The notes below the pieces were generated by a model. That model saw only the letters and a list, made by a program, of their open reading frames with translations, was not told where the DNA came from and ran no database searches. From NCBI GenBank assembly GCA_050084985.1, contig JBITNC010000001.1:45756001-45820000 (forward strand): a stretch of 64,000 nucleotides of DNA, read 5' to 3'. This document shows, in pieces, positions 37,641-48,952 of this stretch (positions are counted from its first letter, which is position 1; every line of letters begins with the position of its first letter). Both the position numbers and the translations under genes were made by a program. Source of the stretch: Nageia nagi (Eukaryota > Pinophyta).

Positions 37641-38254
37641 CTCACAATCAGCAGAGAAATTCAATTCACAATCAAATAAACATTCCATATCCTCAATATC
37701 ATCACCTGAATCTGAATCCTCTACTGCTCCATCTTTAATCCTATTTCTATAGGAACTCTTCATTGTCTTTCTAACTTCATCACGATGAACACTCTTAAGT
37801 GTTTTGGAAAGCCATTTAGAAATCTTTTGCAATGTTTTTGGTTTCTCAACAAGCTAGGGAGCTTCTTCATCCTCATCAAGACTCAACCTGTCGAACCTTT
37901 CAATCACATCATCCAAAGGAGCTTCTAGGATTGACGAAGAGGAAGGATTTTCCTATGGTGGAGGAGGTGCTTGTACAGCTGGAACAGGTGCAACTATTGG
38001 ATCAGACACTTTTGAAATAGACACAAGTGGTGTAGATTCCAATAATTGATCCAAAATAGGGATCCCCCCTTAACATTTGGAATCTCATAATCATATTCAA
38101 AGAAATGCTTTCCATGGGTAAACCTATCAAGGTGATCAAGCTACCGCTCAATAGTTGGGTCACTCTTGGAACATTCCAGAAAAATGACATCCCTTGCAAA
38201 GAGAAACTTTTTGTTTACCTCATCATAAAGCTTATAACCCTTGGTAGTATCTAA

Positions 38255-39440
38255 CTATCCTAAGAAAATACATTTTTGACTCCTGGCGCCAAGTTTGTTT
38301 CTTTGTTCCTTAGGGACTAGGGCATAGCAGGTGGAACCAAAAACCTTGAAATGTTGAACTAAAGGAACATTGCCAAACCACATGTCATATGGAGTCTTAT
38401 CATAAAGAGCATGAGATGGAAATCTATTTTTAACATACACTACACAAGCAACTGCATCACCCCAAAACATCATCTTCACATTCTTGAAAAATAACATTGC
38501 CCATGTCATATTCAACAAAGTTCTGTTCATTCTTTCAGCTACACCATTTTGGTGTGGATTGTAGGGAACAATTGTTTGATGCTTGATTCCATGTTGACTA
38601 AGATAGTTCTTGAATTCAACTGAAGTGTATTCACCCCCATTATCAGAACGAAGTGTTCCAATATGAGCATTTGCTTCTTTCTCAATCATCACATGAAATT
38701 CTTTAAACTTTGCAAAATATTCAAACTTGTTCTTTAACAAATACACCCAACACATCCTAGAGTAATCATCTATGAGGGTCATGAGATATTTGTTTCTAGC
38801 AGCAGAATGGATAGGCAACGAACCACACAAATCAGATTGTATGAGTTCTAGTTTTCTACATGCTCTAAAATTTGAATCATGAAAAGGTTGTTTGCTATGC
38901 TTTCCTAGGACACATGCTTCACAAGGTTCTATGTTCCTAGGAATAGTAGGCAATCCCAAAAAACTTCTTTTTCAATAAATGGATATCATCAAAATTAAGA
39001 TGGCCAAATCTTGCATGCCACAAAAGACTATATGAGAGAGTACCTTTTTCTTGATGGGTGAGGTAGGCATAATTTTGTGATTTGGTAGAACATCCATGCA
39101 TCTTCAATAGCTTCTCATCCTCCCCACTAGTCATCACCACTTTGTTGTTAGAAGTCCTTATCTCCACAATGCCATTGAACATATGAATAGAGTGTCCTTG
39201 TTGTCAAATGAGCACAAGATATAGCAAGTTCCTTCATAAGTAAGGAAGATAGAGCACATTTTGAAAAACCATATCTGGAAGGCTTGGCAATTTAAGTCTC
39301 ATAGTACCAATACCGAAAAGTTTGATACAGGATTTGTCAGCAAAATATATCGCACCATCAATGTTGCTATTCATCTTTTCAAAGAATTCTCTTCAAAAGG
39401 TCATGTGACATGTAGCACCAGTATCAAGCAACCATGCATC
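38255..39440 (-). pseudogene. Copia protease and integrase
   Basis: The protease active site DTGATCHM is intact at about 39440-39400, with an in-frame TAG a few codons before it. Pre-integrase LLWHARFGHLNFDDIHLLKK follows. The integrase frame at 38959-38255 has C-x2-C of the zinc module (CEACVLGKH) and the catalytic triad in LIQSDLCGS, RSDNGGEYT and NGVAERMNRT. It ends after KCIFLG at a stop. A frameshift separates the zinc histidines from this frame. Confidence 0.88.
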
Positions 39441-39443
39441 CTC

Positions 39444-40368
39444 CTAAGATGCAAATGAGGTATTACATAAATTTTCAATGGTATTGTTACAATATGTAGT
39501 AACATAATGAGCGAAATTAGAGTTCTCACTCTTGTCTTGCTCTGGTTTTTCATTCCTTTCTTTGATCTTGTCCCATGGAGTGTGATAGGTATTAGCTTCA
39601 TGGCCTCGTCTATCACATCTTTTGCAATGGAGATTGTTCCTTTCATCATGATCACCTTGATTAGATCTACCTCCTACCTCTATAATTCCTCCTACCATGA
39701 CCATGGTTGTTGCTTTCACCTCGAGAAGAATCATGAATATCATTCTTTCCCTTTTGAGCAATACACAATGTATTTGAAGTAGAATCACTAGATTTCTTAC
39801 CAAAAGCCTTCTCATGTTCTGCAATCTTATCTGCCAAAGTGTCAAATGTGAGAGACTTTAGGTTACCACTAGCTTGCAAAGATTCAAGATAGTTTGAATA
39901 GGTGAGATATAATGCCTTAATCAATGCTGTGAGAGCAATATCAATCTTCACACCAGTAGAGTCAATGTCATGCATTATTTCTCTAATTTTTGAAATTAGT
40001 GCCATGGGATCATCATTATTTAACTTTAGGTTAAAGAGTTTCAATTGAAGTTGGATCAATTCTAGTTTAGAATGGGAGTCAAACAAATCTAATTTTCTTT
40101 AGTGCATTCCAAGTATCATAAATAGAGCTAATGTGGTGGTTAACATCCTCACTAACTAAAGAAGTAATCAAAGCATATGCCTTATTATTTTTCATGTTCC
40201 AAATTGCAATTTCCTTAGCATCAATCAATTTGGTAGATTTTTTATCACCATCACAAATGCCAATCCAAAAATCATTAAAAATTAATGTATGCTTTATTTT
40301 TCTAGATCAATCCGATCAATTTTCTTTTTCGATTAAAACAACACCAACAATACTCATAAGGGAATGCA
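39444..40368 (-). pseudogene. Copia gag
   Basis: From ATG at 40368 the minus strand reads a UBN2-type gag (IWNMKNNKAYALI, then FDSHSKLELIQLQL and LKLNNDDPMALISKIREI) and a Gly/Arg-rich tail. A zinc knuckle follows in a shifted frame: C-x2-C-x4-H-x4 with tyrosine in place of the last cysteine. At least two frameshifts separate the parts (about 40090 and 39670). Gag would form the cytoplasmic virus-like particle. Confidence 0.8.
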
Positions 40369-40543
40369 TTTTTGAAATAGAAACTTCAAGCTTTATTTAA
40401 TTGCATTTTTCAAACTTTTACAATGCCAATAAAAGTTCACACACTTTGCCAAAAAATAACAATGTCCACACTAAATGAAGATTCTTTTTGCTTACACCAC
40501 ACCAAAAATTGCAAAAAGAATAGGAAATCTCAAAAAGGATTCA

Positions 40544-40741
40544 TTACATCACACATCTCCTCTTACGAGAAGGATTCCTTCTAGGAGGCATGCTTATAGG
40601 AGTTGGCAAGATGGAAGTAGAGGTAGCATCAAATAGCTCAACAACAACATCTTTGTATTCATTGTCTTCAACATCAGCCAAATAACTTGTTTGCAAATCT
40701 GATTTTATTTTCTCAACATCAAGGGTAACACAAAACTCCAA
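40544..40741 (-). other. Short open frame in copia leader
   Basis: A 65-codon frame lies between the PBS and gag on the element strand. It starts acidic and ends with a basic PPRRNPSRKRR stretch. It could be an upstream ORF of the element or chance. No family match is known to me. Confidence 0.25.
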
Positions 40742-41273
40742 GGTTCAGAATCCCTCAATTATGCCAAACTCACCAAAATTTGAGTCAAATGTTAAACCAT
40801 CTTTTCCAATATATTTTTTAATTGCTCTCCAAAATAATATCCATCCAATGACATAACTGAAAAATACTTTGAATTCTAAGTTCAACAAAAAAAATCTTAT
40901 TGAAAAAGGGGTTCGTTACACCAAGTTATGGGAAGAAATGTCTTCAAAATTTGAAAATACCCCAAAAATCAAATTAAATGTTGACTATGCATTGCTAATT
41001 GGGCTAAAAATGCTAATTGTATTGGTAAAATTGCTGATTGGGTAGGTCACACCTACATGCGACACATGGTGGATCTAAGTGTAAAGGGGAGGCATGCATT
41101 TTGAGAAGAAGGTGGCATGCATTTTGAAGGTGGCACACATTTTGCTGATAGAGATCTACAGGTGCTGATAGAGTACATTTGGAGAAGGGTGAAATCGACA
41201 TGAGGTGTAGAGAATGTAGGTTTGAAAATGCATGAGAACAAAAATCTCGAACAACATGAGAACAAATACCACG

Positions 41274-41520
41274 TGAGGGGTGATACCATAGAACACGGAG
41301 GGAGGGGTGATACTAGAGACCATGGAGGGAGGGGTGATTTCAATACCATGGAGGGAGAGAGAAAAAATTTTAGATAGCATGAGGGGTGATACCATAGACC
41401 ATGAAGGGAGGGGTGATTTCAATACCACGAAGGGAGAGAAAAAAATCTCGGATGATGTGAGGGGTGATACCACAGATAGATATTCTGAACGGAGGGATGA
41501 TACCATAGAGGGAGCTAAAT
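41274..41520. repeat. GAGGGGTGAT repeats in copia leader
   Basis: The phrase GAGGGGTGATACCA recurs at 41274, 41381 and 41459, and a shorter form GGAGGGGTGAT between them, with irregular spacing of 78-107 bp. It lies about 300-550 bp downstream of the PBS on the element strand. Confidence 0.75.
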
Positions 41521-41804
41521 AAAATTGCTGAAATAAAACCATTGAAATAAAATCACCAAAAAATAATAGTCATAGACCACTTACTTGATTGAAAACTTCA
41601 CACTGAGATAATTTTGCCAAAACTGCTCCAAATCACCTCATTCAAAAAATAATCTTGCTCTACATGAAAATGGGTATCCACATATGTGCTCAGATTTGGT
41701 TTTTGATGCTCATTTTCAGAGGAAAAATAGAAGCAAAATTTTTGGATGGATTTCGATAGCATTTTTGATCACTTTCATGGAGTTAGAGAAAGCAAAAACT
41801 CAAG

Positions 41805-41816
41805 GCTCTGATACCA
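41805..41816 (-). other. Copia primer-binding site
   Basis: On the element strand TGGTATCAGAGC is the complement of the 3' end of initiator methionine tRNA. It is one base from the 5' LTR, the usual plant copia arrangement. Confidence 0.95.
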
Positions 41817-41817
41817 A

Positions 41818-42064
41818 TGATAGGCGAGATAACTCCAAGATCAAAAAACATTCTATTAGTGTAGAATATTGTGTAAATACAATTTGAGAAAGACTCTTCA
41901 TCTTCACCTTCTTGGGTGACCTTTGAGATACATTGTAACTCCTCATATTCTATAAGAAATGACTCTAAATTCTAGCACACTCAAAGCTACAAATTTACTA
42001 AATATAGTAAGTATCTAATACTATACTAACTATACCATACTCCCTAAGGATTAGGTGTCTAACA
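41818..42064 (-). repeat. Copia 5' LTR, 247 bp
   Basis: It starts TGATAGGCG and ends CTAACA in plus-strand terms and aligns with 35854-36096. It has a 6-bp insertion (ATCTTC repeat) and lacks 2 bp relative to it. AGATC follows. Confidence 0.95.
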
Positions 42065-42894
42065 AGATCTTCTAGATTCCTAACAATTGGTAGAAGAGTT
42101 TCAATTTTGGCTACCTATGGATGAATTTTAAGATTGGAATTCTTATTTATAAAGTTAGAATGGGTTGAAACCTTAGATTTTATCTATTTTAAAAAATAAA
42201 AACTCTTCCAATTGTTTTTCAAAAATCCATGTCAAATTCTAAAATCATATTGTGATACCTTTGTATGAGTCCAGCCTTTTGGTATATTGGGTTACATTTT
42301 CAATCAAAATTTGTCCTATGTGTTGGGTTTTATACTATGTTTGATTCACTAGTTTTTTGAAACCCTTCATTTTTAGGAATCCTTTGTTTGAGCACCAACA
42401 ATAACAATTTCTAAAATAGGTAAAAAATATTAGAGGCCAATATCTCCTAAACTATGAAGAATTAGCAAAGTATGAAACTTCAAAAATCATCAATTTGAGA
42501 TGTAGCCCATTGTGATCATCTTTTCAAGATGATCATTTTTAATTTCAAATATAACAATTTCTAAAAATAGTAAGCTAAGGCTTAGTAAATTTTGATAATT
42601 TTTAAATGGATAATGGAAGAAGATCTCAAGAATTAGATATATTATCCCATGAGGTTAAAAACATTAGTGATATACCGAGTCAATTCAACCTCAAAAATGC
42701 CTTTGACAATGTAGAAACAAAAATAATAAGGCTAGATGCCAATTATAGTCATTTGAGTAAGAACATAGAACTAGTCCAATAAGTAGCACTGATAAATGTG
42801 GGGAATCCATCTCCAAATATATTAGGTTTGGGTTCTCATCAATATATAGGATAAACACACCAGATATACCATGGTCCTCAATAAGCATTCATTC

Positions 42895-43552
42895 TCTTAA
42901 GAACCACCAAGTTAGATTTTTCAAACATTGATGTTGATGATACAACCAGTTGAATTTATTGGGTAGAATAATATTTATCATTGAACTAGATTCTTGAGAC
43001 ATAGAAGGTCAACATTACATTATTTCATATAGAGAAAGAAGCCATCTAATGATACCAATGGTTTGAAAAGATAAATGGCATTCATATTTATGGAGAATTC
43101 ACCAAAAATCTATTAGTTAAATTTGGCCCAAGTAATTTTAAAGACTTTATGGAGGCTCTAACAAAATTGCACCAAACTACATCAGTAAATGAATATCAAA
43201 CTTAGTTTGAGAAACTTGCAAATCGCATCAATGAGTTATAGGAATCCTTTTTCAAAAGTTATTTCATCAGTGGCTTGAAGGAAGACATTAGAGTGGAAGT
43301 GAAGATGTTTAATCCTAATACTATGATGGAAGCCATTGGGCTAGCTAAATTAGCTGAAGATATATTCAATGCTCAATGTTGTTAGAGGAAGAAACCATTT
43401 GGGATATCAAAAAATCCTCAATTTGCTCTAAAACCTAATCACCCATTGTAATTTAAGTGACTCATTCTAAAGGAAATGGAGTATAGGGAGAAGGGTATCT
43501 GTTATAATTATGATGAAAATATGGACCAAATCATAGCTACACCACATAAAAG
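42895..43552 (+). pseudogene. Chromovirus gag
   Basis: The plus strand reads a retrotrans_gag domain with stops: WYQWFEKINGI, EALTKLHQT, YFISGLKEDIRVEV, then a degenerate knuckle region near 43500 (KGICYNYDENMD, where CYNCDEK is usual). At least four TAA/TAG stops occur. Confidence 0.65.
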
Positions 43553-43789
43553 TTGTATTTTTTAAATGTTGATGTTCCTAAATATTTAGTAGCTAAAGAG
43601 GATGAGGTTGTAGTGGATGAACCTAATAGTACCAATGATGATACTCCTAAAATTTCTTGTAATGCTCATTCAAGATTTTCTTCTTCACAAATTATGAAAT
43701 ATTATAGACACTTCAATCAACAAAATCTCATTGTATTGATTGATTTAGGGGGTACAAATAATTTCATTAACTCGAGGGTGATCAAATAG
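43553..43789 (+). pseudogene. Chromovirus protease fragment
   Basis: The frame ends LIVLIDLGGTNNFINSRVIK, clearly the LIDSGSTHNFI active-site region of a gypsy aspartic protease, with the catalytic D-S-G changed to D-L-G. It is preceded by an acidic linker. Confidence 0.7.
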
Positions 43790-44329
43790 GGCAATTTATA
43801 TATATAACCTCAAAAGAAATTTGAAGTGATGATCAATAATGGAGGTGAGATTTTTTGTTAAGGGAAATATCACAATGTCAAACTAACCCTAGGAGAACAT
43901 CATTTACTGAGTGATATGTATGCCCTTCTATCGGAAGGATGTGATTTGGTCCATTGTGCTCAAAGGTTGAGGACATTGGGACCTATATTATGGGATTTTG
44001 TTGAGTTATGGATGTAATTCATGGTTGATGGACACAAATATACCCTTATGGGACTACACTTAAGGCCCCTCATAGATAATTAGTTACCACCATATGGATA
44101 AGCTTCTTTGAAAGGGAGGAAAGCAGAAGGTTGTGCAATTATTTTCTCTCTAAACATATGTGAAAGGATAAGGTGAACTAGAAGAATTGCAACAACTTTT
44201 GGCACATCATGGAGTTTTTGAAGAACCCAAAGGGCTACCCCCAAATCACTCTCAATATTATACTATACAACATTTTCTTGGAATTCAACCACCAAACATT
44301 CAATCTTATCACTATTCTTATTTTTAGAA

Positions 44330-45353
44330 AAACAAAATTAATAAATTGATGCATGATATGTTAGAAGAAGGAATTATTCGATCTAGTGTAAATCCTTACT
44401 ATTCTCTAGAATTTTTGATCCAAAAAAGGGATGGATCCAAGCATATGTGCATTCAATTTTGAGCTCTCAAAAAAATCATAGTAAAGGATAAATTTCCCAT
44501 TCTTATCGTTAAAATTTTTTAGGATGAATAATATGGGGCTAAATAATTTTCTAAACTAGATTCATAGTCATGGTATCATCAAATTAGGCTCTGCAAAGAA
44601 TATATTCCCAAAACATTTTTTTGCACACATGAAGGCTATTAAGAATTTTTTATAATACTATTTAGTCTTACCAATACTCCTACTTTCAAGAGTATGATGA
44701 ATCAAGTATTTTGTCCTTACCTTAAAAAAATATTTTGGTTTTCTTTGATGATATTTTGGTTTATAGAAAGAATTTAAAGGACCATTTTGTCCACCTAGAT
44801 CAAACCTTAAAAATTATCCAAGATAACCAATTATATGCCAAGCATTTAAAATATTATCTTAGATGTTGGGAGATTGAGTTTCTAAGATGTATCATTTTAG
44901 AAGAAGGTGTCAAGGTAGATCCTCATAAATTAAAGATATGAAGGTTGGAATCTTCCTAAATCACTTAAAGGGTTGCAAGGATTCCTAGGATTAACTAGGT
45001 ATTATCATAAGTATGAGAAGGATTATGGAAAGATTGCAACTCCATTAATATCCTTAATAAAATAGAATGCTTTTAATGGGTCATCCAATATGGAAGAATA
45101 TTTTCATAGATGAAAGGAAGCTATTTATTCTACTTTAGTTTTGGACATGCCCAATTTCTCTAGAATCTTTATCATTGAGAGTGATGCTTCAAGAGTCAAA
45201 ATTGGTGTAGTTTTGATGCAAGGAGGGGTACCTTTAGTTTTTAATAGTATGGCATTATCAATCATAAACTTGAAAAAAGCCACATATGAAAAAGAAATGC
45301 TAGCTAGCAATTATTTATGCTATTCAACATTGTTGACCATATCTCACTGGTAA
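44330..45353 (+). pseudogene. Chromovirus reverse transcriptase and RNase H
   Basis: Pieces in order: MLEEGIIRSSVNPYYS at about 44350, QKRDGSKHMCIQF, then the catalytic VFFDDILVYRKNLKDH at 44735-44785 (family form VFFDDILVYS), and the connection near 44990. RNase H follows from 45141: IIESDASRVKIGVVLMQ and KKATYEKEMLA. The aspartates of the FDD motif are kept, but stops and shifts between the blocks inactivate it. Confidence 0.75.
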
Positions 45354-45559
45354 ATGTTTTCTCACTCAAAAAGATCCTCATAATATGAAGTATTTTATGG
45401 AATAACAAATATCCACTCCTAAGAAATAAAAGGAGGTAAGTTATTAGGAGTATGATTATAAGATTTTGTATCAAAAGAGAAAAGAAAATATGGTCATTGA
45501 TTCCCTTTCTTGTAAAGTTGAGGAACTCATGGTACTTTAGGAAATATCCTCACCAATTC

Positions 45560-46420
45560 CTTAATGGATAAATTAGGTAACACAAGAATGGCTCCATGAT
45601 AACTATACTAAGGTATTGATTCAATATCTTCAAACTGAACCTATTAGCAAACCAATATTTTTTTAATTATGGGGTTCTTCAGTTGAAGGGCCACATTGCA
45701 TTACCTCTAATTCTTCATGTTACAAGATGATATTTCAGGAGTCATATATTGCACCATCACTTGTACACTCTAGGTTTTTAAAAACTTACAAAAGGATGGC
45801 TAGATATTTATATTGGGTTGGAATGAAATAGGATATTAAGAACTTTGTTACATAACATGATGTTTGTTAGCAAAAAAAAAGTAAGATAGTGGCACTATGG
45901 GATTATGTCAGCCTATTCCCATCTGAATGTGAACTTGGAATAATATTTTTATGGATTTAATTAAGGGCCTTCTGAAGTATTATGATAAATATATTATCAT
46001 AATGGTGGTGGATGGGATGTCCAAGTACGCATATTTTCATCTTTAGCTCACCTATATAAGGCTATCAATGTGGCTTAAATTTTTCTTGATAACATTTTGA
46101 AGATCCATGGTATGCCCTCTACTATAGTCAATGATCAAGGCCTTGCTTTTACTAGTAAGTTTTGGCAAGAATTCTCTAATCTTCAAGGAACTTGGCTCAA
46201 TATGATTTCAACCTATCACCCCAAAATAATGGTTATACATAAATTATTAATAAGTACCTAGATACTTATCAACATTTTTTTGCTTCTAACTAATCAATTC
46301 ATTAGGTTAAGTGGCTTCCTTTGGTAGAATGGTGGTATACTACTTCATATCATACTGCAATTAAGATGATCCCTTATGAAGCATTGTATGGTTAAGCACC
46401 ACCCATAGTGGCCTCTTATG
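45560..46420 (+). pseudogene. Chromovirus integrase
   Basis: Parts read VTQEWLHDNYTKVLIQYLQ, the zinc module with HSRFLKTYKRMARYLYW and the DIKNFVT segment, and in the core ILKIHGMPSTIVNDQG...FTSKFWQEF followed by LNMISTYHP. Beyond that the frame holding the catalytic glutamate is damaged. Several stops are TAG at places where the family has Gln or Trp. Confidence 0.7.
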
Positions 46421-46849
46421 TTCTAGGAATCACCAATGTTCAAGTAGTTAACATTTAATTAACAACTTAGGGGTATATCTTATGCCTTATTAAAGAGAAT
46501 TTACAGACCACTCAATACCACATGAAATAATAGGTTGATCAATGATGAGTCAAATGAGAATTTCAAGAAGGGGATATGGTGTTCCTAGGGCTTCAACTAT
46601 ATCATAAAAAGTATCTCAAGATATAGGAACCCTAGAAGTTAGCTTCAAATTTTATGGGCCTTACCCAATCCTCCAATGTATTGGACTTGCAACATACAAG
46701 TTGGAGTTACTTACATCCTCAAAATTTCATCCAATGTTTCATGTCTCTTGCCTTGAGAAGGTGTTGGGTTCTTAGGTAAAGGTTCAAATATAATTACCTA
46801 AATTAATAGAATATGGATCCATAATGATTAATCTAAAAGTGATTTTAAA

Positions 46850-47010
46850 ACAACACATCCATTAGGTTCATAATCACACATTATTGAAGTTCTTATCCAA
46901 TGGCACACATTGGCACCTAAGGAAGTGATGTAGGAAGTACTTCATAAACTTCAACAAAAATTTTCTCAATTTCAATTGTAAGGAAAAATTTCTTTTCCAT
47001 GAGGGGTGGC
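46850..47010 (+). pseudogene. Chromodomain-like end and polypurine tract
   Basis: VLIQWHTLAPKEVM then EVLHKLQQKFSQFQL resembles the (V/L)(L/I)QW...WEDxxxLxxxFPxF chromodomain that ends chromovirus integrases and guides insertion to heterochromatin. A TAG sits where the conserved Trp is expected. GAGGGGTGGCA at 47001-47011 is the polypurine tract before the 3' LTR. Confidence 0.6.
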
Positions 47011-47011
47011 A

Positions 47012-47404
47012 TGTTAGGATCCCATGATATCCTAACATTTACTTATGTTAGTATTTTATTTAATTATTGACTTGTACTAGTTTGTAATGTGAACCATCAT
47101 ACTTTTGTAAGAAAATATCCATTTTTTAATGAACCACCAATTAGGGTTAAATAGCATGAATATAAATATGTGTAATAGGGGTAGAGAGATCATATTTGAG
47201 AAATATTAATATTTGGAATTGTAGGGAGGAATCCCCTCAAAGCATCCTACAATTCGTATTGTTGTTCAGTAACGTTATCCTATTCTACTATCTTGTTGTT
47301 ATTCTAAATTGTATTACTTGAATTATATTCTTTGTTGCATTACAAATCCATTTTTATTATGGATTTTATTTCTATTTTGGTTAAAAATCCCTCAATTAAA
47401 GGCA
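47012..47404 (+). repeat. 3' LTR of the chromovirus
   Basis: It starts TGTTAGGATCC and matches the interrupted 5' LTR. The right edge is set at GGCA (47404) by the length of the other copy and by where similarity fades; it may be off by a few bases. Confidence 0.75.
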
Positions 47405-47560
47405 TTTGTTGGTGTTGGTACTAAGAAGATATCTCTCTCTTGCAATCTATAGAGCTAGATATTGAGTGACTACCTCTCTGTCAACTACTAGACAGGACCT
47501 CCAATCCTTCTAATAAAGATATCAAAAAAGGATCATGAAGGAAATCTATTCAATCTATCT
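47405..47560 (+). mobile_element. Possible continuation of the broken LINE
   Basis: Joined in thought to 35485, the plus strand keeps an open path across the gypsy insertion (SIILVEF before, VGVGTKK after), in the position where LINE proteins carry an ILxETGA-like segment. The match is short and weak. Confidence 0.3.
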
Positions 47561-47599
47561 GAAGGCAACATGAATTAAACTAAAAAATTGATTTCACCA

Positions 47600-48791
47600 A
47601 AGCTCCTTGATTATCTTCATGTTTACATAAAACTAGAGAATCCTTAATTACATCAAACTACACATGTCACATGGTGTTTGTTTCCCCTTTTCGATATGGG
47701 TTTTCCCAAACCAGATTTGCATTAATACAAACCATCATATCCTTATAAACCAATGCATGTGTAAACTATACAACATGAAAACCTAGATTAAAGTTTAATC
47801 TTCCAAAAGGGGATGCAAGGGAGCTAGGGAGACCCCACATTTGGGGTCCCTCCCTCTAGGAAAGGCCCATGTTGCAAATGTCTAAAATATTACTTGAAAT
47901 GTGATTAAATAGTGATAATAAACAAAATGGAGAGAAGGTTTAGAGTTTTTCCTTTTCTTGTGAAATACCCACAACTCCAAATAACCTACAAATAACACAC
48001 AAGAGTAGGCTTCTAAGTTCTAGGTCCTACAACCCTAGAACCATGCAGACGTAACTAATGATCTTGTAGGCCTCCAAATGTTGAATCAACAAGGCACTAG
48101 AAAATAAGACAATTCCTAAAATGAAAATTAGCATACAATTAAAATAGATTAGCTAAAATAAAATAAAACTAAGCTATCTTAGCCTAAGTCTACAAGAGAC
48201 TAGCCTAGAAAATACTAGTATGCAACCATTCACCAAAATAATAATGATAACACAAAAGGATATATGATTGAGCTCTTGGATGTCCCCTTAAAAACCTAAA
48301 AAAATATGTAAAACAATGATTAATACCACAAAACCAATACCAAGTGTATTACCCAAGGTTTCCTTGCAATACGAGGATAAAAATCCTCCTTTTTTTTTTC
48401 TTTGAAAGTGATGGGTAAAGCTTTTAGTGGAAGATTCTTCGTCAAAAGCTTGAATGGATAGTTCTAAGTGTGTAGGATAGCAAGAAGTCATGTGTTTCAC
48501 ATTGTGCTAAGTGAGTGAGTTATTGGGAAAGCTAATTTTGATTTGAATTCTATATAGGACTAATTGATGTGTTAGGGTTTTAACCTAAGTGATCAATCGA
48601 TCTCCTAACTGATGGGCTAATTAGGGTACAAAGTGATAAGATGGTAACAAAGGGTTAAGTTACCAAAATTGATCACAAAAATGGGTTCAGAATAAGATAG
48701 AGGGATGGTGAGATCATAATGAACTACATGATTGATCAAATCATTACAAATCACATAAGATAGATGAATGAATGAGTTTTAGGTATCTACA
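47600..48791 (-). repeat. 3' LTR of a Tat-like gypsy element
   Basis: The right edge is GGTATCTACA (48791), which on the minus strand is TGTAGATACC, a TG start directly behind a purine-rich tract. A minus-strand TATA box (plus-strand CTATATAGG at about 48550) lies some 240 bp inside. The left edge could not be fixed. A hairpin (arms AGGGAGACCCCA / TGGGGTCCCTCCCT, 47826-47855) lies within. Confidence 0.5.
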
Positions 48792-48806
48792 GATGCCCCT
48801 TTTTGT
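48792..48806 (-). other. Tat-like polypurine tract
   Basis: The minus strand reads ACAAAAAGGGGCATC before TGTAGATACC. The same layout recurs at 62985-63000. Confidence 0.5.
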
Positions 48807-48952
48807 GTTAGTTTTTATGAGATGTGAAATATGATATAAAAATAGGTGAAGTGTGTGCAATGTGATAATGAGAAAGAAAAATAGATAAAAAACAAAAGTA
48901 AATGATCTCTAATTTTCTCCAGCATCTAAAGGTTAAAAGAAAAGGAAATCAG

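Larger units (their letters stand above)
35854..42064 (-). mobile_element. Complete Ty1/copia element, 6.2 kb
   Basis: All structural marks are present: LTRs at 35854-36096 and 41818-42064, both TG...CA; AGATC target duplication at 35849-35853 and 42065-42069; an initiator-methionine-tRNA PBS (41805-41816); and a polypurine tract (36097-36105). The order on the minus strand is a 1.4-kb leader, gag, protease, integrase, reverse transcriptase, RNase H, typical of copia. The LTRs differ by about nine substitutions and two indels (6 bp and 2 bp), much less than the LTRs of the gypsy host element. The polyprotein has several frameshifts and stops, so it is no longer autonomous. Confidence 0.95.
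35486..47404 (+). mobile_element. Ty3/gypsy chromovirus with nested copia
   Basis: The outer element, about 5.7 kb without the copia insertion, carries LTR, PBS-like TTGGTA..AGAG (42087-42098), gag, protease, reverse transcriptase, RNase H, integrase and a chromodomain-like end, a purine-rich GAGGGGTGGC before the 3' LTR, and 3' LTR. All parts lie on the plus strand in the chromovirus order. Every domain has stops or shifts, so it cannot code for working proteins. It broke a LINE relic at 35485. No clean target duplication is readable (ATTTA on the left versus TTTGT or ATTTG on the right). Confidence 0.8.

Noticed and set aside
41805-41816. tRNA-like sequence
   Set aside because: Only 12 bases matching the tRNA 3' end, next to an LTR: a primer-binding site, not a tRNA gene. 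No tRNA or rRNA gene was found in the window.
35481-47409. Target duplication of the chromovirus
   Set aside because: ATTTA on the left and TTTGT or ATTTG on the right do not match well enough, so none is claimed.
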